Of a stretch of DNA of 19,093 bases, positions 13,143-19,093 are shown in pieces. The notes beneath the pieces were generated by a model that was not told the origin of the DNA, searched no databases, and was given only the letters and a program-made list of their open reading frames with translations. The position numbers were made by a program, and so were the translations under genes. This DNA is from UBA7887 sp964408735 (GTDB taxonomy: Bacteria; Pseudomonadota; Alphaproteobacteria; UBA7887): positions 1-19,093 of the forward strand of contig CAYPAX010000086.1 in NCBI GenBank assembly GCA_964408735.1. Reading direction: 5' to 3'. Numbering within the stretch: position 1 is the first letter of the stretch; each line of letters opens with the position of its first letter.

Positions 13143-13745
13143 ATGCGACATATGATCTGGCTTGCCATGGCTCTGTTCGCCGCCGCCCCGGCAGTGGCAC
13201 AGACGTTCGAGGTTCCTGAAGGATTCCAGCACGAGATCGTGCGCGAAACGGATGCGGAGGGCCGCCATGTCGCTGTCCTGCGCGTCATGCCTGCGCCCGG
13301 CGCTTTTTCGGAACTCAGCACCATCGAGATGCGGCCGCTGGCAGAAGATATCGCCGATCCCGGCGAATGGCTGGCGGAGCGCATGACCGCCTTCCTCGCC
13401 GATGCGGAATCGGGAGATGTCGAGAGCACGCTCAATGCGCCGGACAGCCCCTTCGCTGATCCCGCATTCGAGCCGCTTACCGAGGCCTTGCAGGCGGCGA
13501 TGGACCAGCTCCGCCGCCTCGGCCAGGCGCCGCTCAAGTTCTGTGACGAGCCACACCAGGGCGATAACGCTGCCGGCGCCTATGACGAGCTTGCCTGCCG
13601 CTTCACCATCGGACCTCTCGGCCGGCACATGGTGCTGCGCCTTCAAGAGCTCGACGGCGTCTGGTATTACACGCGCATCGCCACCATGAACGAGAAGCGC
13701 CTGCGCCATCTCGTCGCCATCGCCAACTCCTTTCACGTCGAATAG
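13143..13745 (+). CDS. Secreted protein of unknown function
   Basis: The 200-residue product starts with a signal peptide (MRHMIWLAMALFAAAPAVAQ, cleavage probably after AVA). Two ATG codons are adjacent at 13140 and 13143. GGAGG at 13132-13136 is three bases from the first and six from the second, so 13143 is preferred. The mature part begins TFEVPEGFQHEIVRET, continues with an acidic segment, and has two Cys (KFCDEPHQ and LACRFTIG) that could form a disulfide. It ends with WYYTRIATMNEKRLRHLVAIANSFHVE. This pattern of charged strands and a C-terminal helix resembles small periplasmic proteins without a named domain. The gene sits nine bases before gcdH on the same strand and 35 bases after the amidohydrolase. 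I do not recognise a function. Confidence 0.8.
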   Translation: MRHMIWLAMALFAAAPAVAQTFEVPEGFQHEIVRETDAEGRHVAVLRVMPAPGAFSELSTIEMRPLAEDIADPGEWLAERMTAFLADAESGDVESTLNAPDSPFADPAFEPLTEALQAAMDQLRRLGQAPLKFCDEPHQGDNAAGAYDELACRFTIGPLGRHMVLRLQELDGVWYYTRIATMNEKRLRHLVAIANSFHVE

Positions 13746-13754
13746 GGAACCGTC

Positions 13755-14972
13755 ATGTCCAGCCAGCCGCAGCCAGAACCCGCCGCCCGCCTCGCCGACC
13801 ATGCGAGCAGTTTCGATTGGACCGACCCCTTCCGGCTCGACGACCAGCTCGACGAGGACGAACGCCTGATCCGCGAGACCGCGCATGGCTTCGCCCAGGA
13901 CCGCCTGATGCCCGGGATCGTCGAAGCCAACCGCAATGAGACTTTCGACCGCGGCATCATGGAGGAGATGGGTGGCCTCGGCCTGCTTGGCGCGACCATC
14001 AAGGGCTATGGTTGCGCCGGCGCCAGCACGGTTGCCTATGGCGTCATCGCGCGCGAGATCGAGCGCGTCGATTCCGCCTATCGCAGTTGCCTGTCGGTGC
14101 AGTCGAGCCTGGTCATGTGGCCGATCTCGGCTTACGGCACCGAGGAGCAGAAGAGCCGCTGGCTGCCGGGCATGGCGCAAGGCAAGCTGATCGGCTGCTT
14201 CGGGCTGACCGAGCCCGACCACGGCTCCGACCCGGGCGGCATGATCACCCGCGCCCGCGCCGTCGACGGCGGCTTTCGGCTAAATGGCTCGAAGACCTGG
14301 ATCAGCAACAGCCCCATCGCCGACGTGCTCTTGATCTGGGCCAAGGACGAAAGCGGCAAGATCCGCGGCTTCGTGATCGAGCGCGGCGCCGAAGGCCTCT
14401 CGACACCGAAGCTCGAAGGCAAGTTCTCGCTGCGCGCCTCGCCCACCGGCATGATCGTGCTGGATGACGTGTTCGTGCCGGAGGAGAACGTGTTCCCGGA
14501 GATCCGCGGCCTTGCCGGGCCCTTCGGCTGCCTCAACAACGCCCGCCTCGGCATCGCCTGGGGCAGCATGGGAGCAGCTGAGTTCTGCTGGCACGCGGCG
14601 CGCAGCTATACCCTGGAGCGCACCCAGTTCGGCCGCCCCCTGGCCGCGACGCAGCTCGTGCAGAAAAAGCTCGCCGACATGCAGACGGAGATCGCCCTGG
14701 GGCTACAGGCGGCGCTACGCGTCAGCCGCCTCAAGGACGAAGGCAAAGTGGCGCCTGAGATGATCTCGATCATCAAGCGCAATAACTGCGGCAAGGCGCT
14801 CGACATCGCCCGGGTCGCCCGCGACATGCATGGCGGCAACGGCATCGCCGGCGAATATCATGTCATCCGCCACGCCATGAACCTGGAAGCGGTCAATACC
14901 TACGAGGGCACCCACGACATCCATGCCCTCATTCTCGGCCGCGCGCAGACCGGCATCCAGGCCTTCAAGTAA
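13755..14972 (+). CDS. gcdH: Glutaryl-CoA dehydrogenase
   Basis: This flavoenzyme of the acyl-CoA dehydrogenase family oxidises and decarboxylates glutaryl-CoA to crotonyl-CoA in lysine, tryptophan and aromatic degradation. Electrons pass to electron-transfer flavoprotein. The 405-residue product has the usual length. Landmarks are the YRSCLSVQSSLVM helix characteristic of glutaryl-CoA dehydrogenases, CFGLTEPDHGSDPGGM at the FAD and substrate site, and GSKTWISNSPIADV. The C-terminal NTYEGTHDIHALILGRA carries the catalytic base Glu384. AGGGAA lies just upstream of the ATG. The C-terminus ends in AFK and the stop is four bases from the stop of the convergent badH-like gene. The neighbour supports a role in cyclohexanecarboxylate or benzoate degradation as well as amino-acid catabolism. 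Confidence in the enzyme class is high; the physiological pathway is inferred. Confidence 0.96.
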   Translation: MSSQPQPEPAARLADHASSFDWTDPFRLDDQLDEDERLIRETAHGFAQDRLMPGIVEANRNETFDRGIMEEMGGLGLLGATIKGYGCAGASTVAYGVIAREIERVDSAYRSCLSVQSSLVMWPISAYGTEEQKSRWLPGMAQGKLIGCFGLTEPDHGSDPGGMITRARAVDGGFRLNGSKTWISNSPIADVLLIWAKDESGKIRGFVIERGAEGLSTPKLEGKFSLRASPTGMIVLDDVFVPEENVFPEIRGLAGPFGCLNNARLGIAWGSMGAAEFCWHAARSYTLERTQFGRPLAATQLVQKKLADMQTEIALGLQAALRVSRLKDEGKVAPEMISIIKRNNCGKALDIARVARDMHGGNGIAGEYHVIRHAMNLEAVNTYEGTHDIHALILGRAQTGIQAFK

Positions 14973-14975
14973 GCG

Positions 14976-15731
14976 CTATCCCGCCATCGTAAGGCCGCCG
15001 GAGACACTGAGCACCTGGCCGGTGATAAAGCCGGCATCGTCGCTGGCGAAGAAGCAGATGGCGCCCGGCAGGTCGTCGGGCTGGCCGATACGGCCCATGG
15101 GGATGGCGCGGCGAAATGCCTCCACCAGCTTGTCGGGATTGCGCGAACTGGAACGGAAATCGGCCAACAGATTGGTTTCCGTCGGCCCCGGGCAAACGAC
15201 GTTGGCGGTGATGCCGTGGCGGGCGTGCTCGCGCGCCAAGGTCTTGGAGAATCCCAGCATACCTGCCTTGCAAGCAGCGTAGACGGCCTCGCCCGACGAC
15301 CCGACGCGCGCCGCGTCAGAGGCAACGGTCACGATACGGCCGTATTGGCGATCCACCATGCCGGGCAGCACGGCGTGGGTCATATTGAGCGGACCGACCA
15401 GGTTTATGGCGATCAAGCGCTGCCATTCCGACGGCTCGGTGGTCGTGAACGGCTTGAAGACGTCCCAGCCCGCGTTGTTGACCAGGACATCGACCGGGCC
15501 CAGCGCCGCCTCAACAGCGGCCACGGATTCGGCAACCGCGGCATGATCGGCGATATCGCAGACAAAGGCCTTGCTGCCGGGACACTCGCCCGAGACCGCC
15601 TCCGCCGCCTCGGCATTGATATCGAATACCGCGACCTTGGCGCCCTCCTGCCCAAGGCGCCGCACCGTGGCGCCACCGATGCCACCACCACCACCCGTGA
15701 CGATGACCACGCGATCTTCGAGTCCGCGCAT
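14976..15731 (-). CDS. badH: Short-chain dehydrogenase, BadH-like (2-hydroxycyclohexanecarboxyl-CoA dehydrogenase)
   Basis: The 251-residue product is a classical short-chain dehydrogenase. The dinucleotide motif TGGGGGIG is at 12-19, and Asp37 at the end of the second strand favours NAD over NADP. NNAG is at 85-88 and the active-site tetrad is Asn110, Ser138, Tyr151 and Lys155 (YAACK). Strings such as NNAGWDVFKPF, ASDAARVGSSGEAVYAACK, LAREHARHGIT and DDAGFITGQVLSVSGGLTM closely recall BadH of Rhodopseudomonas palustris. That enzyme oxidises 2-hydroxycyclohexane-1-carboxyl-CoA to the 2-oxo compound before ring opening to pimeloyl-CoA. A GGGAGG sequence six bases upstream of the ATG fixes the start at 15731. 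The gene faces gcdH, three bases apart, and is divergent from the SulP gene. No other bad gene (badI, badK) is in the window, so function in a full pathway is inferred. A general 3-hydroxyacyl-CoA dehydrogenase role is the main alternative. Confidence 0.85.
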   Translation of the reverse strand: MRGLEDRVVIVTGGGGGIGGATVRRLGQEGAKVAVFDINAEAAEAVSGECPGSKAFVCDIADHAAVAESVAAVEAALGPVDVLVNNAGWDVFKPFTTTEPSEWQRLIAINLVGPLNMTHAVLPGMVDRQYGRIVTVASDAARVGSSGEAVYAACKAGMLGFSKTLAREHARHGITANVVCPGPTETNLLADFRSSSRNPDKLVEAFRRAIPMGRIGQPDDLPGAICFFASDDAGFITGQVLSVSGGLTMAG

Positions 15732-15818
15732 GCTGTCCTCCCGTTCGATCCGTTAATAGCCGCACTATAGCTCTGGTTAATTGACAAGCCAGGGCGAAAG
15801 GATTGGGCTGGGACCGTC

Positions 15819-18011
15819 ATGGTCAAAAAGGGCGAGCTTGTCGGCGAATTCTGGGGCGGGCTGGCCGCGATGCTGGTGGCCGTGCCCTCGGCGATCGCCT
15901 TCGGCGTCACAATCTACGGCCCGCTCGGGGCGGGCTATGCGGCCCAGGGCGCGATTGCCGGCATTCTCGGCACCGTCGCGCTAGGGCTCGTCGCCCCAGC
16001 TCTGGGAGGCACCCGGCGCCTGATCACGGCACCCTGCGCCCCAGCCGCCGCGGTGCTGGCCGCGCTCGCCTTGCAGCTGACCGAGCACGACATTGCGCCC
16101 GAGCGGGCCGTGGCGCTGATCGCGCTCACCGGCCTGCTCTGCGGCGCACTGCAATTGATCTTCGGCGCGCTGCGCTTCGGCAGGCTGATCAAATACATGC
16201 CCTATCCGGTCGTCAGCGGCTATTTGAGCGGTGTCGGGCTGGTGATCATCGTAAGCCAGCTACCGCTATTACTGGCGGCGCCGGATGAGGCCTCATTCTG
16301 GCAGGCGCTGACAGCGCCGGAGAGCTGGGGCTGGCGCAGCCTGGTGATCGGCGGCGTGACCATCGTCGCGACGGTGTTCGCGGGCAAGCTCATCAAGGCG
16401 GTGCCCGCCGCCATCCTCGGGTTGGGCGCCGGCGTCTTTGCCTATCTCGGCCTCGCCATCTTCGACCCGGCGCTTTTGCAGGCTGAGGGCAACGCCCTGG
16501 TGATCGGCCCTCTCGGCGCCTCGCAAGGCGGTCTGTTCGATGGCGCCGCGGGCGTCTGGACCGGCATCGCAAGCGTGTCCGCAGCCGACCTGGCGCTCAT
16601 CCTGATGCCCGCGGCAACGCTGGCCGTGCTGCTGTCGATCGACACCCTGAAGACCTGCGTGGTGCTCGATGCGGTGACCCGCTCGCGCCACGATTCGAAC
16701 CGCGAGCTGCGCGGCCAGGGCGCCGCCAATCTCGTCGCCAACGCCATCGGCGGCATGCCCGGTGCCGGCCAGATGGGGGCGACCCTGGTGAATATGTCGA
16801 GCGGTGGGCGCACGCGGCTTTCCGGCGCCATCGAAGGCGTGCTGGCCTTGTTCGCCTTCCTGCTGCTGGCCGACCTCGTGGCCTTCGTTCCCGTCGCGGC
16901 GCTGGCCGGCATCCTGCTTATCGTCGGCTTCCGCATGATCGACTGGAAGAGCCTGCAATTCGTGCGCTCGCGCGCCACCATGCTCGATTTCGCCGTCATC
17001 GTCGCGGTCATCGTCACTGCCAAGACGGTCAGCCTGATCGCCGCGTCCGGCGTCGGCATTGCGCTGGCAGTGATGCTGTTCGTGCGCGAACGGATCAGCA
17101 GCTCGATCGTGCATCATCGCAGCAGCGCCAGGCGACACTTCTCGAAACAGGTGCGTCTGCCGGAAGAAATGGCGGTATTGCAGGCGCATGGCGAGGAGAC
17201 CGCGATCTTCGAGCTTCAGGGCAGCCTCTTCTTCGGCACCGCCGACCAGCTCTACCGGGCCATCGAGCCCGAGCTCAAGACGCGGCGGACCATCATTCTC
17301 GATATGCGGCTGGTGCGCTCGGTCGACGTGACCGCCGTGCACGTGCTGGAGCAGTTGGAGGATATGCTGATCGAGCGCGGCGGCGAGCTCGTCTTCAGCA
17401 CCCTGCCGCGCTTCCCCACGGGCGAGGAGATGCAGGAATATTTCGACAAGGTCGGGCTGGTGCAGCCGGGCCGCCAGGCCCGCGCCTTCAACGAGCTCGA
17501 CGACGCGCTGGAATGGGTGGAGAGCCGGGTGCTGGCCGAAGCCGGAGTCGGGCGCGGCGAAGAAAGCCTGCTGTCACTGCGCGAGATCGATATTTTCAAG
17601 GCTCGTCGTGACGACACCCTCGCCGACCTCGAAGCGCACATGAAGAGCGTGTCGGTCAAGGCCGGCGAACAGCTGTTCGGGTTCGGCGAGGCCAGCGACG
17701 AGCTTTATCTGATCCGCCGCGGCGCCATTCGCATCATGCAGCCATTGGCACGTGACCACAGCCACCACCTGGCGACCTTCAACCGCGGCGACTTCTTCGG
17801 CGAGATGTCCTTCCTCGACCACCAACCGCGCTCGGCGGATGCCTATGCGGAACGCGACAGCGAGCTTTACGTGCTCTCCCGCGCAAGCTTCGAGGACTTT
17901 GCGCTTAGCCATAAGAAGGGCGCCATGAATCTGTTCGAAGGCCTCGCCAAGACCCTGGCCGAGCGTCTGCGCTACACCAACACCGAGCTGCGCCAGCTCG
18001 AAGAAAGCTGA
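15819..18011 (+). CDS. SulP-family anion transporter with STAS and cyclic-nucleotide-binding domains
   Basis: The 730-residue product has three parts. Residues about 10-425 are a SulP membrane domain of roughly ten to twelve helices, with an N-terminal AVPSAIAFGVTIYGPLGAGY segment and MPYPVVSGYLSGVG. MPGAGQMGATLVNMSSGGRT follows at 313-331. Residues about 450-570 are a STAS domain, with the ILDMRLVRSVDVTAVHVLEQL strand-helix in the position where other STAS domains carry their regulatory serine. Residues about 590-715 are a cyclic-nucleotide-binding domain whose phosphate-binding cassette FGEMSFLDHQPRSADAY (660-676) keeps Glu662 and Arg671, the residues that hold the ribose and phosphate. Transport of an inorganic anion (sulfate, bicarbonate or similar) gated by a cyclic nucleotide is the simplest reading. 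The substrate is not predictable. The start has only a weak GGGA upstream. The stop abuts the stop of the convergent channel gene. Confidence 0.92.
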   Translation: MVKKGELVGEFWGGLAAMLVAVPSAIAFGVTIYGPLGAGYAAQGAIAGILGTVALGLVAPALGGTRRLITAPCAPAAAVLAALALQLTEHDIAPERAVALIALTGLLCGALQLIFGALRFGRLIKYMPYPVVSGYLSGVGLVIIVSQLPLLLAAPDEASFWQALTAPESWGWRSLVIGGVTIVATVFAGKLIKAVPAAILGLGAGVFAYLGLAIFDPALLQAEGNALVIGPLGASQGGLFDGAAGVWTGIASVSAADLALILMPAATLAVLLSIDTLKTCVVLDAVTRSRHDSNRELRGQGAANLVANAIGGMPGAGQMGATLVNMSSGGRTRLSGAIEGVLALFAFLLLADLVAFVPVAALAGILLIVGFRMIDWKSLQFVRSRATMLDFAVIVAVIVTAKTVSLIAASGVGIALAVMLFVRERISSSIVHHRSSARRHFSKQVRLPEEMAVLQAHGEETAIFELQGSLFFGTADQLYRAIEPELKTRRTIILDMRLVRSVDVTAVHVLEQLEDMLIERGGELVFSTLPRFPTGEEMQEYFDKVGLVQPGRQARAFNELDDALEWVESRVLAEAGVGRGEESLLSLREIDIFKARRDDTLADLEAHMKSVSVKAGEQLFGFGEASDELYLIRRGAIRIMQPLARDHSHHLATFNRGDFFGEMSFLDHQPRSADAYAERDSELYVLSRASFEDFALSHKKGAMNLFEGLAKTLAERLRYTNTELRQLEES

Positions 18012-18779
18012 TCAGAAGCGGGTCAGCAAAAGCAGTTGCGGTGCCAGCTCGTGCACGCCGTCGACACCGAACTTGTTGCGGAAGACGCGCACCTCGGTGC
18101 CGAGGAAATGGCGGCCTGGATCGTCGAACAGGGCGCCGAAATCGAAGCGCAGCTGGGGCTGGGCGACGATCTTGATTTCCTGGCCGCCACCACGATCGCC
18201 TTGCAGGTCGAAAAAGCCACTGAAAGACAGCCAGGTGATGTCGTTCTCGCGCCACAACGGTATGCTCCAGACGATCGTGCCCTGCCAGCTGGTGCGGAAA
18301 TCCCGCCCGCGCCTGTCGCGAAAGGTCTCGTAGGCGAAGGCGGAGACGGCGAAGCGGTCGAAGCCCGGCACGTCCAGACTCAGCCGCAGCCCTGGCAGGA
18401 CGACACCGGAACCGGCGCCGATATTGAGGCCGGCGACGGCCGAGAGCGCCCAGCCCCGCTCGCCGTCCTCGGCCAGCATCAGGCGCGTCAGATCGGCTGT
18501 GGGATAGAATTCGCCGTAGACCCCGTTTTCGCGATCGCCATCGAGCTCACGGCTGAAGTCGATGAAGAAGAAAACGTCGCCGGCCCCGAATTTGGTGAAA
18601 TGATTGACGGTCAGCGTGGCCACCGCATTGGTGTCGGGCGCGCGCGAGCCGAGCTTGAAGCGGTCGCCGGCGAGAAACTGCACCTCGCTACGGCTGAACT
18701 TGGGCTCCATCAAGTCGGAGTCGGCGCTGGCTGATGCCACAAACGGCAAGAGCGCCAGAACGGCGAGGCAGCAACGCAT
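18012..18779 (-). CDS. Outer-membrane channel protein, Tsx/OmpK-like
   Basis: The 255-residue product has a signal peptide (RCCLAVLALLPFVASASA, cleavage near residue 19). The body is rich in alternating strands: SEVQFLAGDRFKLGS, VNHFTKFGAGDVFFFIDFSR, YGEFYPTADL, WQGTIVWSIPLW and LRFDFG. It ends in aromatic Phe (LLLTRF), as outer-membrane barrels do. The pattern recalls the nucleoside-specific channel family (Tsx, OmpK, DUF5020). Barrel strands, aromatic girdle residues and length all fit a 12-stranded pore. Substrate is unknown, and nucleosides are only the family default. The start at 18779 was chosen because an upstream TTG at 18824 would overlap the preceding gene and spoil the signal peptide. 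The gene follows the MarR-like regulator with an 11-base gap and is probably co-transcribed with it. Confidence 0.82.
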   Translation of the reverse strand: MRCCLAVLALLPFVASASADSDLMEPKFSRSEVQFLAGDRFKLGSRAPDTNAVATLTVNHFTKFGAGDVFFFIDFSRELDGDRENGVYGEFYPTADLTRLMLAEDGERGWALSAVAGLNIGAGSGVVLPGLRLSLDVPGFDRFAVSAFAYETFRDRRGRDFRTSWQGTIVWSIPLWRENDITWLSFSGFFDLQGDRGGGQEIKIVAQPQLRFDFGALFDDPGRHFLGTEVRVFRNKFGVDGVHELAPQLLLLTRF

Positions 18780-18790
18780 ATCAGAAGGTT

Positions 18791-19093
18791 TCAGCTCGGG
18801 CCGTAATTGACGTAGTCGGTCCAAAATCGCTCGAGTACGCGCAGATTGCCGATCACGCCCTGGATTTCCCCGGGCCCGAGGCCCAGTTCGTCGAGCCGGG
18901 CGATATTGTGCTCGAACAGGTCGTTGACCGCGGCCACCACCTGCAAGCCCTTGTCGGACAGATGCACCCGCGTGGTCCGCCTGTCATGCTCCGAGCGCTC
19001 CTGCACGAGGTAGCCGCTCTCGACCAGCTTCTTCACATTGTAGCAGCCCGTTGACGAAGTCTGCTCTGGACGCGTGTCGCTGTGTCTGATTCT
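18791..19093 (-). CDS. MarR-like winged-helix regulator, 5' end outside the window
   Basis: The frame is open from 19093 to the stop at 18791-18793, giving the last 100 residues. The sequence RIRHSDTRPEQTSSTGCYN is the recognition helix region. VKKLVESGYLVQERSEHDRR and VHLSDKGLQ are the wing and the start of the dimerisation helices, and RVLERFWTDY lies near the C-terminus. This is the MarR fold, and the CYNVKKLVESGYL pattern resembles the alphaproteobacterial LdtR-like branch. A GTG inside the frame at 19036 is not the start, since the open frame continues upstream with family-like sequence. The regulator precedes the outer-membrane channel gene by 11 bases and may control it. The ligand is unknown, and the sensing part at the N-terminus is missing. 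Confidence 0.85.
   Translation of the reverse strand, partial: RIRHSDTRPEQTSSTGCYNVKKLVESGYLVQERSEHDRRTTRVHLSDKGLQVVAAVNDLFEHNIARLDELGLGPGEIQGVIGNLRVLERFWTDYVNYGPS

Noticed and set aside
12867..14222. Minus-strand open frame of 451 codons opposite the small secreted protein and gcdH
   Set aside because: It spans three conserved or well-started genes in antisense and shows no domain.
15759..15764. TATAGT-like -10 box on the minus strand before the badH-like gene
   Set aside because: The best upstream hexamers match the -35 consensus at only two positions at allowed spacing.
15781..15786. Perfect TTGACA before the SulP gene
   Set aside because: No -10-like hexamer lies 15 to 18 bases downstream on the plus strand, so it is not a convincing promoter.
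18780..18824. Upstream TTG start for the outer-membrane channel
   Set aside because: It would overlap the regulator gene and place charged residues before the signal peptide; ATG 18779 gives a normal signal sequence.

Overview
The window looks like a piece of a GC-rich alphaproteobacterial chromosome. The evidence is the glnB-glnA pair under a sigma-54 promoter, an alphaproteobacterial-type ParE, a RhlE-type helicase ending in a short conserved peptide, and glutaryl-CoA dehydrogenase next to a BadH-like dehydrogenase. The tRNA-His keeps the encoded G-1:C73 pair, which a large alphaproteobacterial clade has lost. That fits a Rhodospirillales-like lineage better than Rhizobiales, Rhodobacterales or Caulobacterales, but the placement is an inference. 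I see no transposase, integrase, phage gene or CRISPR array. This is mostly a conserved chromosomal segment.

Layout, left to right. (1) 1-332: tRNA-His on the minus strand with its own promoter, back to back with a nitrogen-control region that holds a near-consensus sigma-54 promoter and two candidate NtrC sites. (2) 333-2231: glnB (PII) and glnA (glutamine synthetase I), with a strong hairpin between them and another after glnA. (3) 2232-3177: a secreted FecR-domain protein whose tail carries an in-frame 37-bp duplication. (4) 3217-6444: parE followed by two small lipoproteins that appear to be diverged copies of one uncharacterised family. (5) 6449-9977, minus strand: a membrane PAS-GGDEF-EAL protein with all recognised catalytic motifs intact, and an alpha/beta hydrolase. 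(6) 10091-13107: a DEAD-box helicase, a stand-alone Lrp/AsnC ligand-binding domain protein and a dihydroorotase-family amidohydrolase. (7) 13143-15731: a small secreted protein and gcdH, convergent with a badH-like gene. (8) 15819-18011: a SulP transporter with STAS and cyclic-nucleotide-binding domains on one chain. (9) 18012-19093, minus strand: an outer-membrane channel of the Tsx/OmpK type and the 3' part of a MarR-like regulator that runs off the window.

How the genes work together. glnB and glnA form the nitrogen-assimilation core. PII carries the uridylylation tyrosine and GS carries the adenylylation tyrosine. GcdH and the BadH-like enzyme both belong to the cyclohexanecarboxyl/benzoyl-CoA to pimeloyl-CoA to glutaryl-CoA to crotonyl-CoA chemistry, so their adjacency may be functional. 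The regulator and the channel are probably one transcription unit. Three convergent gene pairs have stop codons 0 to 4 bases apart, so the genome is tightly packed. I did not find a clear new multi-gene system. The best leads are the paired lipoproteins after parE, the orphan FecR protein with its duplicated tail, the amidohydrolase with a Gln in place of the first metal His and an AT-rich patch inside the gene, and the ligand-gated-looking SulP transporter.
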